Source of the DNA: CAWCTD01 sp963798455
GTDB taxonomy: Bacteria > Acidobacteriota > Terriglobia > Bryobacterales > Bryobacteraceae
NCBI GenBank assembly: GCA_963798455.1
Contig: CAWCTD010000003.1
Coordinates: 1,922,001 to 1,986,000, forward strand
Length of the DNA stretch: 64,000 bases
Direction of reading: 5' to 3'
A program made the position numbers and the translations under genes. Below the pieces are notes generated by a model. The model made no database searches. It saw only the letters and a list, made by a program, of their open reading frames with translations, and had not been told where the DNA came from. This document shows positions 54,004 through 62,805 of this stretch, piece by piece. Position 1 is the first letter of the stretch, and the number at the start of each line of letters is the position of its first letter.

Positions 54004-54213
54004 ACAAGCAGCTACGATTTCCCGGTCAAAATCTGCAGAGGTGAGGTCAGATACTGGAAACAGCTCCGGCGTCGAACGTTTTCTAGCATTCAAATCACAG
54101 ATTACATACCCCCTAGAATTCCCGTGGCGTTCCGCGCTCTCTTTCCATTGACGCCGGTGCCGGCACCTGACGACAAGCCATTCAAAGCGAAGCTATTCTT
54201 CGTCGACAACTTC
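54004..54213 (+). repeat. 210-bp exact direct repeat, right copy
   Basis: Identical to 51264-51473; follows the right end of IS66 copy 2 directly and runs into the rest of the interrupted gene. Confidence 0.97.
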
Positions 54214-54542
54214 AACAAACGCCATAAGGCCGGAATGTTCACATTCGAGACGCACGACCCGAGCCGGCCATACCCACCTGACTGAGTGGGCCATGGGGCT
54301 GTCATCAATCCCGTGCTTCTCGTCTACTCATCCCGCAGCCAAATGCGCCACCTGCCAAGTCCCCCTCCAGCAAGTGGACCTGACCCCAAACGGCACTGCG
54401 TCGAGCGTGGGCGATTTTGCGGCTGGCGCACCGCCCGTCCACGCTTCCCCGATCCGGGCCTCCGAGGAGTTCAGACCTAGGCTGGGCGATGTTGGCAGGA
54501 TGAGGCTTGGCGGTGCTCAGGCTTGCGTGCGCCCAGTCCGCA

Positions 54543-54548
54543 TATAAT
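54543..54548 (+). promoter_or_regulatory. TATAAT -10 box for the DUF5677-like gene
   Basis: TATAAT lies 32 bp before the GTG start at 54581. A TTGCGT upstream (54523) gives only a 14-bp spacer, so the -35 is unclear. Otherwise the 295 bp from 54286 hold no gene. Confidence 0.45.
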
Positions 54549-54964
54549 TCTAAAAGGATCTCCATCGAGGTCAACGGCCAGTGTCTGAGACGCTCCCTGA
54601 GTACTTAAAATTGCTGCAGTCGCGGTATCCGGGCTTCACGGAGGACGGCATGATCTTCGCGAACATCGGAATGAAGATTAACACGTATGCCAGCACTGAG
54701 GCGCACACCGAGGCCGTTATAAGTCAGTGTCGCGTGGCTTGCGAAATCTTCAACTCCATTCACTGTCTAGTTGCCTATGACTACGGCCTCTGTGCTACGA
54801 GTCTGTGTCGCAATCTATTCGAGTTGGTCGTGGGAACGATTTATCTGATCGAACATCCGACAAAAGTCCAGGATTTCCTCGACTATGGGAAAACGGTTGA
54901 CCTGCCCCCCGTAAACTACACCAGGGATAATTGAGAAGCTCCAGAAAGGGAGAGGAGCTTCGAG

Positions 54965-55240
54965 ATGAAGAAGAGCCGCTACACCGAAGAGAAGATCATC
55001 GGTGTGCTGAAGCAGATGGAGGCCGGCCGCAAGGTAGCGGATCTGGCTCGGGACCTGGGTGTGAGCGAGGCGACGATCTACACCTGGAAGAGTAAGTACG
55101 GCGGGTTGGATGTGAGTGAAGCCCGGCGTTTGCGGGAACTGGAGCGGGAGAACGGCGAGTTGAAGAAGTTGGTGGCGGATCTCAGTCTGGACCGCGAAGC
55201 GCTGAAGGCGGTGATCCGAAAAAACGGCTGGAGCTTGTAG
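54965..55240 (+). CDS. IS3-family OrfA
   Basis: A 91-residue helix-turn-helix protein: MKKSRYTEEKIIGVLKQMEA, KVADLARDLGVSEATIYTWK, then a leucine-rich coil (LRELERENGELKKLVADLSL) and DREALKAVIRKNGW, the IS407-group ending. It recognises the ends; with OrfB it may form the full transposase by frameshifting. Confidence 0.93.
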   Translation: MKKSRYTEEKIIGVLKQMEAGRKVADLARDLGVSEATIYTWKSKYGGLDVSEARRLRELERENGELKKLVADLSLDREALKAVIRKNGWSL

Positions 55241-55254
55241 GAGGAAGGCGGGAC

Positions 55255-56097
55255 GTGGCGTTCGTCATCGAGGAGTTTGCGATGAGCGAACGCCAGGCCT
55301 GCAAGCTCTTGGAGGTGGACCGCAGCAGCTACCGCTACGAACCGCTAGCCCGCGATGACGGCCGGCTGCGGGAGGAGATGGTCGCCCTGGCCAAGCAGAA
55401 ACCACGCTACGGCTACCGGCGGCTGGGTGTGTTGATGGAGAGGCGCGGCTGGAAGATGAACCACAAGAAGCTGTACCGGCTGTACCGGGAGGAGCATCTG
55501 GCGGTGCTGAGGCTGAGGCGTAAGCGACTGCTGCGGCCTGCGGCGCCGGTGGCCCAACTGACGCGCGCCAATCAGGAGTGGGCCATGGACTTCGTGATGG
55601 ACGGTTTGGCGACGGGCCGCGCTGTGCGGGCGTTTACCGCAGTGGATGAGTACACGCGCGAGTGCCTGGCCATCGAAGTCGATAGCTGTCTGTCGAGCCG
55701 GCGGGTGACGCGGGTGCTGGAGTGGGTGATCCAGCAACGCGGCAAGCCCGAAGCGTTACGCTGCGACAACGGCCCGGAGTTCACCAGCCGGCATTTCCTG
55801 GCCTGGTGCGAAGAGCAGCAAATCCGACTGATTCACATCCAGCCGGGACGGCCGATGCAGAACGGACGGGTGGAGAGCTTCAATGGGCGCCTGAGGGACG
55901 AGTGCCTGAATGCCAACTGGTTTCCGACGATGAACGAAGCCAAGCGAAAGATCGAGGCGTGGCGGGAGGAGTACAACCGGGAGCGGCCGCACAGCAGTCT
56001 GGGCTACCGGACGCCCGAGGAGTTCGCCCGAGGCGCGCCGCTTTGGGATGCCCCCTCGGGGGCATCCCAAAGCCCAGCCTCAGCAGTGGTAGTCTGA
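55255..56097 (+). CDS. IS3-family transposase OrfB
   Basis: A 280-residue DDE integrase-core transposase. RQACKLLEVDRSSYRYEP and RYGYRRLGVLMERRGW come first, then the triad: Asp in WAMDFVMDGL, Asp in LRCDNGPEFTS, Glu in GRVESFNGRLRDECLN. The C-terminus is ERPHSSLGYRTPEEFA. It begins 14 bp after orfA with a GTG; in this family the functional protein is usually made by -1 frameshifting from OrfA. Intact, thus probably active. Confidence 0.95.
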   Translation: MAFVIEEFAMSERQACKLLEVDRSSYRYEPLARDDGRLREEMVALAKQKPRYGYRRLGVLMERRGWKMNHKKLYRLYREEHLAVLRLRRKRLLRPAAPVAQLTRANQEWAMDFVMDGLATGRAVRAFTAVDEYTRECLAIEVDSCLSSRRVTRVLEWVIQQRGKPEALRCDNGPEFTSRHFLAWCEEQQIRLIHIQPGRPMQNGRVESFNGRLRDECLNANWFPTMNEAKRKIEAWREEYNRERPHSSLGYRTPEEFARGAPLWDAPSGASQSPASAVVV

Positions 56098-56563
56098 CAT
56101 GAGCTTCTCTAGTTATCACTGGTAGAGACAACGGGGGCAGGTCACGGTTGCGTGCGAACTTGCAGAGGCGATGAAAGCCAACACTGCATTTGTTGCCGCC
56201 CTCAAAGAGAAATCGAAGTACGACTCTTTGAAGAAGCGCTTCGGCGGCCGTAAGTGGCATGGCACGAGCGTCAAAGGATTGGCGCAGGCCGCTGGGATGG
56301 ATGCACTTTACGAGTCCTTCTACAAGGAGACGTCAGCCATCTCTCACGGTGACTCGTTCATCACCTTGAGCTACCGGAGCGGCGCATGGCGGCTGTCCAA
56401 GGATGTCCGCAGCTGGGGGGACTGTGAAATGGCCCTCCCATTCTCATTTCTCCTGATCGCGAATCTCTACCACCGAACCGTCTATGGACTCAAGCTCCCG
56501 TTTGTTCGGGATGTTCAAGCAATGATGGGCCGCCTCATGGCACGGGGGCTTATCACCTTGTAG

Positions 56564-57024
56564 GTGGGTCAGAACTCGTGATCGACCCGAGCAGATCGAC
56601 ACCGGGCTTGCGGAATTTCCTGCGATCAGGCCGCCGGTCCACAAGAGGAAACCGCGCAAACGGCGACGGGCCCCGAAACGTTCTGGGAAGAGTGCCCGTG
56701 CAACTCCCGGGGGGTCGCTCTCCCGGCCAACTGCCTGGGCGGGCGTAACTTCCCCAAACGCCGCCCGGGGACAGGGATCCCAAACACTCCCCCTCACCGA
56801 CGAATCGCCTGACAGGTCCCTACTGCCGCCCCAGCCTCCGTCGCCCTGTCCCTCCGTCTCCTCGTCCCCCAGTCCCCAGGCCCCATGAAAGGCGACCTAT
56901 CAAACCCAATTTCCACTGCCTCAAATCCCCCAGCCCTAGTCCCCAGCCCCGATCCCCTGCCCCCCATCCTCAGCAGCCTGCGAGACTTGGCATGATCATC
57001 AGGAACCCGACATGATCGAGCGAG
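56564..57024. other. intergenic, C-rich sequence
   Basis: From 56564 to 57024 there is no convincing gene. Long C-rich runs (CCCCTCACCG, CCCCAGTCCCCAGG) give misleading open frames. It ends at the right edge of the duplicated thrB piece. Confidence 0.5.
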
Positions 57025-57681
57025 GTGCAACACCTGGTCAAGACCTTCGTCGATCTCGCCGCCGCGGCGCTGACCGCCGGGGTGGTGATCGCCGACCATC
57101 TGCTGGGCCTCGGCTGGAAGCCTTTACGCATCCTGGACGAAGCGGCGCGGATCGAGGGACACCCAGACAACGTCGCCGCCTGCGTGCTGGGCTCGATCGT
57201 CGCCAGCGCCATCGACTCCGGCGGCGTGACGCGGGCGGTACGCCTGGAGCTTCCTAAAGACTTCGGCACGGCCGTGGTCGTGCCGGACTTCATCCTGCCG
57301 ACGGTCGCGGCGCGCGCCGTGCTGCCCAACCAGTACTCGCGCGAGGATGCCATCTTCAACGTGCAACGCTCCGCCCTGCTCGTCGCGGCGCTGGCCACCG
57401 GCTCCGTTCACGCCTTCCCCACCGCGCTGGAGGACCGTCTTCATCAACCCTACCGGCTGAAGCTCGTGCCCAGGCTGGACGAGATCCTGCAATTGCGCGC
57501 TCCGGGCCTGCTGGGCTGCGTGCTCAGCGGGGCGGGACCGTCCGTCCTGGTGTTCTACGAGCGCGGGTACCAATCCGTCTGCGATTTGGTGCGCCAGATC
57601 TTCCGCCTCAACGGGCACGGCTCCGAAGTGCTCTGGACCGAAATCGCCGACCACGGCTACCAGTGCCGCGCATCCGATTGA
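57025..57681 (+). pseudogene. thrB fragment, 5'-truncated second copy
   Basis: Reads ALTAGVVIADHLLGLGWKPL and on to the end of homoserine kinase, in one frame. The first third of the gene, with VPASSANLGPG and the start of the ATP loop, is missing; the new 5' edge at 57060 joins unrelated sequence (MQHLVKTFVDLAA). Compared with copy 1 it lacks the extra base, so it shows the correct reading. It converges on the hybrid kinase gene with no gap. Confidence 0.9.
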
Positions 57682-57726
57682 TCAGGCATTCCGCGGTCCC
57701 ATCACTTCACGGACTTTGTGGGCGAG
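57060..57726 (+). repeat. thrB-3' duplication, copy 2
   Basis: Partner of 45863-46530; both extend a little past the thrB stop into the tail of the receiver-domain gene. Confidence 0.95.
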
Positions 57727-59421
57727 CTGCTTCGGGCTGAACGGCTTTTGGATGAAGTTCACCCCCTCGTCCTTTGCCCCCTGGTGCGTGACTGCGTGGT
57801 CGTCGTACCCCGACATGAACAGCACCCTCACTTGCGGCTGGGTCTCTTTCAGCCTGTCGGCCAGCTCGCGTCCGCTCAGGTTCGGCATCACCACATCGGT
57901 CAGAACCAGATCGACTGGCTCCGGCCCGCCCTCGCAGATGAACAGCGCCTCGCTGACGTTCTCGGCCATCAGAACTCGGTAACCGTGAGCGCGCAAGGCC
58001 GCGGCGGCGTACTCCCTCACGTCCCGCCGGTCCTCGACCACCAGCACGGTTTCGGCGCCGGCCATCGGGGAGGGCTCCGCCGGCGCGGCGGCGCCTGCCA
58101 CCGCCTCGTCCGTCAGCGGCAGATAGATTCTGAAGGTGGAGCCGCGCCCCGGCTCGCTCGATACCTCGATGCGGCCGCCCCTCTGCGTCACAATGTCGTG
58201 AACCACGGATAGCCCGAGCCCGGTGCCTGTCCGCTTGGTCGTGAAAAAAGGCTCGAAGATGCGCTGCCGGGTGGCTGCGTCCATGCCCGAGCCGGAGTCG
58301 CTGACCACCAGCAGCAGACAACGTCCCGGCCGGGCGCCGGGATGAGAACCTAGGGGGTCTGGGCCCCATTCGGACTCGGTTGTCTCAATGGTGACCTTTC
58401 CGCCGCCGGGCATGGCGTCGCGGGCGTTGACCACCAGGTTCAGAATTATCTGCTCGACCTGGTGCGGATCGGCGTGGATCAACGCTCGCCCGGCGTTGGC
58501 GACCACCCGGACCTCCACCTCCTCTCCCACCAGCCGCTGGAGGATCGGATGGATGTCTCCAATGATCCGATCCACGCTCAGCGATTGGGGCCGCATCCCC
58601 TGCTGACGGCCGACGGCGAGGAGCTGCCGGGTCAGCGCCGCGGCCACCTCGCCCGCCCTCTGAATCTCACTGATGCCGGTCCACAGCGGATCGGCCGGGG
58701 CCAGCATGCTTAGCAGTATCTCGCTGTGACCGTTGATCACGGTCAGCAGATTGTTGAAGTCGTGGGCCACGGCGCCGGCCAGACGCGCCACGGATTCCAT
58801 CTTCTGCGCGTGCAGCCGCTCCCGCTCCTCCTCCGCTTGTTTCCGCTCGGTGAGGTCGCTCAGCGTGGCGCGGCATACGAGCGCCCCTGTCTCCCCATCC
58901 CGTGCCACGGTGGCCTCCAATCGGGTCCAGAACGAGGCGCCGTCCTGACGCAACATCCGCAGCTCGCACACCTGCGGCTCGCCCGTGGCAAAGAGCTTCT
59001 TGCGGTAGAGGTAGTAAATATCCTCATCCTCGCGGAAAACAGATCGCGCCAGCGGCTGCTTGATCAAACTGCCTCTTGGCACTCCCAACAGAGCAGCGGC
59101 GCGGGAATTCGCTTCCAGGATCAAGCCGTGTTCATTGAGAGTGAAGTAGCCCACTGGGGCCAGGTCGTACAGGTCGAAGTACCGCGCCCGCGACGCCTCC
59201 AGCGCCTGCTGGGCCTGGCGCAATTCCTCGTTCTGCATCTCCAGTTCGATCTGGTGTACACGCAGATCGTGGACCAGACGCCTGGCCTGCTCGGGCGAAA
59301 GCGCCCCCAGGTTCTGAGCGTCCGTGACGCGGGCTTGTGCCTCCGCTCGCGCTCGCAGGGACTGCCCTGCGCGTGCCGGACGGCCGGCGGTATCGTTTAG
59401 CCGCTCCTCCTCGGTCCTCAT
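57682..59421 (-). CDS. PAS hybrid histidine kinase with receiver domain
   Basis: A 579-residue sensor. An N-terminal coil (LVHDLRVHQIELEMQNEELR) leads to a PAS domain (about 80-200, YFDLYDLAPVGYFTLNEHG). The HisKA box has the phospho-acceptor His220 in GAVAHDFNNLL. The ATPase domain shows NARDAMPGGG, DSGSGMD and GTGLGLSVVHDI. The C-terminal receiver has acidic VVED and phospho-acceptor Asp509 in LVLTDVVMPN. No membrane helix is seen, so it is cytoplasmic. Its ATG overlaps the stop of the upstream CheB/CheR gene by 4 bp, which couples the two. Confidence 0.93.
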   Translation of the reverse strand: MRTEEERLNDTAGRPARAGQSLRARAEAQARVTDAQNLGALSPEQARRLVHDLRVHQIELEMQNEELRQAQQALEASRARYFDLYDLAPVGYFTLNEHGLILEANSRAAALLGVPRGSLIKQPLARSVFREDEDIYYLYRKKLFATGEPQVCELRMLRQDGASFWTRLEATVARDGETGALVCRATLSDLTERKQAEEERERLHAQKMESVARLAGAVAHDFNNLLTVINGHSEILLSMLAPADPLWTGISEIQRAGEVAAALTRQLLAVGRQQGMRPQSLSVDRIIGDIHPILQRLVGEEVEVRVVANAGRALIHADPHQVEQIILNLVVNARDAMPGGGKVTIETTESEWGPDPLGSHPGARPGRCLLLVVSDSGSGMDAATRQRIFEPFFTTKRTGTGLGLSVVHDIVTQRGGRIEVSSEPGRGSTFRIYLPLTDEAVAGAAAPAEPSPMAGAETVLVVEDRRDVREYAAAALRAHGYRVLMAENVSEALFICEGGPEPVDLVLTDVVMPNLSGRELADRLKETQPQVRVLFMSGYDDHAVTHQGAKDEGVNFIQKPFSPKQLAHKVREVMGPRNA

Positions 59422-62400
59422 TCCGCACCTCCGCGCTGGTCCTGAGGAATCTCCTGGGTGATCTCTCGCTCCGTTGTGACGAAGGAGGTGATTTCTCCCT
59501 CATCGTTTACCAGCTTGGTGACAGTCAGCCGCACAGCCAAGGCGCGACCGTCTTTCGTTTTGCGTTGAGCCGCAAAAGACTCTACTATCTCTCCCGACTT
59601 CAACCGGCGCAGGAGCGATTCATACTCCTCCCGATTGTTTTCCGGGATGGTCTCCGCCACGCTCATACGGAGGGCTTCCGCCTCGCTCCAGCCGTACATC
59701 AGCTCAGCGCCACGATTCCACGCCAGGATGCGGCCGTCGAGATCGAAAACCGTGACGGCGTCGTTGGAATCGCGGACCACGACGGCCATCAGTCGCCGCA
59801 GCGCCTCCTCCATCCGCTTGCGCTCGGTGACGTCCACGAAGGTGATCACCGCGCCCTCGATCACGTTTTCCAGCGTGCGATAGGGCCGAACGCGCAGCAG
59901 GTACCACGGCCCCCCCTTGGCCCGCACTTCAGCCTCCCGGGACGCCAGAGTGTCCAGCACCGTTCGCACGTCCTCCGACAAGCGGTCGTAGCCCACCAGG
60001 TTCGAGACAATGTGTCCCACCGGCCGGCCGATGTCGCCTGGGATCAGGTTAGTCAACTGGGCGGCAACAGGAGTAAAACGGGTGATACGCAATTGATGGT
60101 CCACAAAGAGGGTGGCGACGCCCGTGCCGGCCAGCAAATTGTTCATGTCGTTATTGGCGCGCGACAGGTCGGTGACCTTGGCTTGCAGCTCGGCGTTGAC
60201 AGTGGCCAGTTCCTCGTTGACCGATTGGAGCTCCTCCTTCGAGGTCTCCAGCTCCTCGTTGGTGGATTGCAACTCCTCGTTGATGGACTGCATCTCTTCG
60301 TTGGCGGATCTGAGCTCTTCGTTGGAGGTCTCCATTTCCTCGATGGTGGTCAGGAGATATTCATCCTTGGCCCGAAGTTCCTGCTCCAGCTCGGCGATCC
60401 GCCCTTCGGCATCCGCGGCGGGCGCGCCCCCGTCCTCGGCGGCCGCCTTCCCAGGCAGGTCCGCCCCTGTCGGAAGCGCCTCCTCCAGGATGATCAGGAA
60501 CATGTCCGGCACGATGGCCTCGTCGGGGCCTGGCGCCACCGGCAGCACGGTCAGGTTGGCGGTGGTGGTTTCGCCGTTGGTCCTGACTCGCAGCCCTGAG
60601 TAGCGTACCGGCTCATTATGGGCCGCCAGCCTGTGCAGGGCGACCGTCAACTCCCGCCGCAGCCCCTCCCGGGCCATGGCCAGGACGTTCACCCCGGCGT
60701 CCCCGGGCGCGGGTTCCAGGTACTTGCCGGTGCGGCCGTAAATATGGAGGATCTCGCCGCGTCCATTGACCAGCAAGCCGGCCTGAGCGTAGTGCTGCAG
60801 CAGAGCCTGTTCGGTCAGCTCGCGCAGATTGACCTTGCCTGCGCGCTGGACTGCGTCCCGGGGCGACCGATGGTGGGCCGCGGCTTCCGCCAAAGGCGGA
60901 ACAAGATCCCTCAGCGCCGGGCGGGCGGCGCCGGGAACCTCCCTCTTGCGCAGATAGAGCTTCGCCTTGGTGTCCATCGCGTCAAACAGCGGCGCATACT
61001 CACCCACTGTCTCGGAAGTCCCCAGAAAGAGCACTCCTTCCGGCCTCAGGGCGTAGTGGAACAAGGGGATCAGTCTCTTCTGCAGTGCCCCGTTCAGATA
61101 GATCAGCAAGTTGCGGCAACTGATCAGGTCCAATTTGGAGAAGGGAGGGTCTTTGATCACGTCCAGCTCTGAAAAGACCAACAAATCGCGGACGACCTTC
61201 TGCACCCGATAGGCGCCGCCGCCCGGCTCCTGAGAGAAAAAGCGCCGCAGCCGCTCGGGCGAAATGTCGGCGGAGATGCTGGCGGGGAAGACGGCCTTGC
61301 GGGCCTGTTCAATGGCCTGCCGGTCGATGTCGGTGGCAAAGACTTGCACCTGAAACGTCCGTTTCAGGGTCTCCAGGTGCTCCTGGATGAGTATGGCGAT
61401 GGAATAAGCCTCTTCGCCGGTGGAACAGCCGCACACCCACACCCGCACCACCCCACCCGGGGGCTTCCCCGCGAACAGGCGCGGGATAACCTGGGTCCGA
61501 ACGGCTTCGAAAGAATCCGGGTCGCGGAAAAAACTGGTGACGCCGATCAAGAGGTCGCGATAGAGGGCCTCAACCTCTGCCGGATTTTGCCGCGCATGGC
61601 GGAGATAGTCGTCAGGACCCTCGATCTGGTGAAGGGCCATTCGCCGCTCTACCCGGCGGACGATGGTGTTCTCCTTGTACTGGGAAAAATCGTGGCCGGT
61701 CTGGGCGCGCAGCAGCACGCAGATTTTCTTCAGCGTGTCCTTGGCTTGGGCGACCGGGGTAGAGACCGACCGGAGCCTGTTTCCAAAGGCGTGGGCCGCA
61801 TAGGCGACCAACTGGGGCGGCATCGCGGCCGGCGGCAGCACATAGTCCACCAAACCGGTGGCAATGGCGCTGCGCGGCATGCCGTCGTACTCGGTGGAAT
61901 CGGGGGCCTGAGCCATGGCCATGCCTCCCTCTCCCTTGACCGCTCTCACCCCCAGCGTGCCGTCGCTGCCGACGCCGGAGAGCACGATGCAGATGGCCCG
62001 TTCGTGCTGGTCCTGGGCCAAGGACCGGAAGAAAAAGTCGATGGGGTGTCGCAGGCCGCGCGGCGCGGCCGGCTCCAGCAACCGCAGCGCGCCGTTCAGT
62101 AGGGCCATGTCGCAGTTGGGCGGGATGATGTAAGTGCGGTTGGGCCTGACCTCCATCCCATCCTCGACCTCGTGAACATGCATGCGGGTGTAACGCTTGA
62201 TCAGGTCGGTCAGGATGCTCTTGTGGTCCGGGGCCAGGTGCTGCACCAGGACAAAAGCCATGCCGCTCTCGGTGTCGGAGGGCATAGTGGACAAGAAGGC
62301 TTCGAAGGCCGCCAGCCCCCCGGCCGACGCGCCTATCCCCACGATGGGAAAGACCTTCTCAGCCGGCGCATCGGGCGGCAATGGAATCTCTTGTTCCCCG

Positions 62401-62423
62401 ACCAGCCTGTTGTTCTCGTTCAC
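59418..62423 (-). CDS. CheB-CheR fusion with PAS domains
   Basis: A 1001-residue fusion protein. CheB methylesterase comes first: GIGASAGGLAAF with Ser33, QHLAPDH with His62 and GVGSDGTLG with Asp154 as the triad. CheR methyltransferase follows (about 220-490): VTSFFRDPDSF and VWVCGCSTGEEAYSIAIL, then DLISCRNLLIYLN. A PAS-like domain, a long coiled coil of NEELxSxNEE heptads (about 680-760), and two further PAS domains end it; no kinase core is present, so the coupled downstream kinase likely supplies it. Such proteins tune chemotaxis-like or general signalling. No chemoreceptor gene is near. Confidence 0.95.
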   Translation of the reverse strand: MNENNRLVGEQEIPLPPDAPAEKVFPIVGIGASAGGLAAFEAFLSTMPSDTESGMAFVLVQHLAPDHKSILTDLIKRYTRMHVHEVEDGMEVRPNRTYIIPPNCDMALLNGALRLLEPAAPRGLRHPIDFFFRSLAQDQHERAICIVLSGVGSDGTLGVRAVKGEGGMAMAQAPDSTEYDGMPRSAIATGLVDYVLPPAAMPPQLVAYAAHAFGNRLRSVSTPVAQAKDTLKKICVLLRAQTGHDFSQYKENTIVRRVERRMALHQIEGPDDYLRHARQNPAEVEALYRDLLIGVTSFFRDPDSFEAVRTQVIPRLFAGKPPGGVVRVWVCGCSTGEEAYSIAILIQEHLETLKRTFQVQVFATDIDRQAIEQARKAVFPASISADISPERLRRFFSQEPGGGAYRVQKVVRDLLVFSELDVIKDPPFSKLDLISCRNLLIYLNGALQKRLIPLFHYALRPEGVLFLGTSETVGEYAPLFDAMDTKAKLYLRKREVPGAARPALRDLVPPLAEAAAHHRSPRDAVQRAGKVNLRELTEQALLQHYAQAGLLVNGRGEILHIYGRTGKYLEPAPGDAGVNVLAMAREGLRRELTVALHRLAAHNEPVRYSGLRVRTNGETTTANLTVLPVAPGPDEAIVPDMFLIILEEALPTGADLPGKAAAEDGGAPAADAEGRIAELEQELRAKDEYLLTTIEEMETSNEELRSANEEMQSINEELQSTNEELETSKEELQSVNEELATVNAELQAKVTDLSRANNDMNNLLAGTGVATLFVDHQLRITRFTPVAAQLTNLIPGDIGRPVGHIVSNLVGYDRLSEDVRTVLDTLASREAEVRAKGGPWYLLRVRPYRTLENVIEGAVITFVDVTERKRMEEALRRLMAVVVRDSNDAVTVFDLDGRILAWNRGAELMYGWSEAEALRMSVAETIPENNREEYESLLRRLKSGEIVESFAAQRKTKDGRALAVRLTVTKLVNDEGEITSFVTTEREITQEIPQDQRGGAE

Positions 62424-62805
62424 CTCGTTCCTCCGTAGGTTATTGTACCCTCAGTACCCCAGTACCTACTGGGCCTCACAGCGTGGTCCAGTATAGCACT
62501 ACTAGACCTTTCCCGTGACCCGTACCAGAGCACGAATCCGGCCAGGGAGCCGGATCAACTGGCAAACGGCATAGGAAGTGATGGCCGGCTACGCACACGT
62601 AGGCACGCGCTTCGCGACACTTGTGGGTGTTTGGGGAACTCCGCGCTAAATGACCGGTTGCGCTGGAGATCGGAGCTTGGTCGTTCGACCGCGTCGAGAC
62701 GGCGACGCAAGGACCATGAGCGTGTGCGCGACCACGGGGCGTCCTTCCGGGCGCGGGATCACGCACATGTCATGATTTGAGTCCGTCGAGCCTCTTCTTT
62801 GCCGC
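62424..62805. other. intergenic region
   Basis: The 382 bp between the CheB/CheR start and the end of the ThuA gene. Contains the CheB/CheR promoter region; no consensus box stands out, and no gene or RNA is seen. Confidence 0.5.

Larger units (their letters stand above)
51081..54285 (+). pseudogene. unknown gene split by the second IS66 copy
   Basis: Joining 51081-51473 to 54214-54285 gives one frame of 154 residues: MADPATLKTAAAIAGYAAKI, FKPQKLHFVRQRYRRSPGG, DFPVKICRGEVRYWKQLRRR, then after the insert NKRHKAGMFTFETHDPSRPY. The protein is not recognised; it is beta-rich after an N-terminal helix. A TATAAT box lies at 51064-51069 just before the ATG. Between the two parts sit one extra 210-bp copy of its own sequence and the IS66 element. 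Confidence 0.85.
54898..56144 (+). mobile_element. IS3-family (IS407-like) insertion sequence, 1247 bp
   Basis: Ends are TGACCTGCCCCC; they carry further imperfect matches over about 40 bp (ACCAG, GATAA, GAGAAGCT). A 4-bp target duplication CGGT is present, as in the IS407 subgroup. Two reading frames, orfA and orfB, are inside. Confidence 0.93.
54581..56563 (+). pseudogene. DUF5677-like gene split by an IS3-family element
   Basis: Starts at GTG 54581: MSETLPEYLKLLQSRYPGFT, then helical segments with CEIFNSIHCLVAYDYGLCA and FELVVGTIYLIEHPTKVQDF. After the insertion (54898-56144) the frame resumes VACELAEAMKANTAFVAALK and WHGTSVKGLAQAAGMDALYE with SFYKETSAISHGDSF, the Ser-x-x-x-His pattern of DUF5677. 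The last part ends ALPFSFLLIANLYHRTVYGL. About 240 residues in all. The element's 4-bp duplication CGGT (54894-54897 and 56145-56148) lets the frame be restored exactly. Confidence 0.85.

Noticed and set aside
59337..60599. Plus-strand 420-aa ORF
   Set aside because: Antisense of the coiled-coil/PAS part of the CheB-CheR fusion; its LxVGGLxL repeats mirror the heptads.
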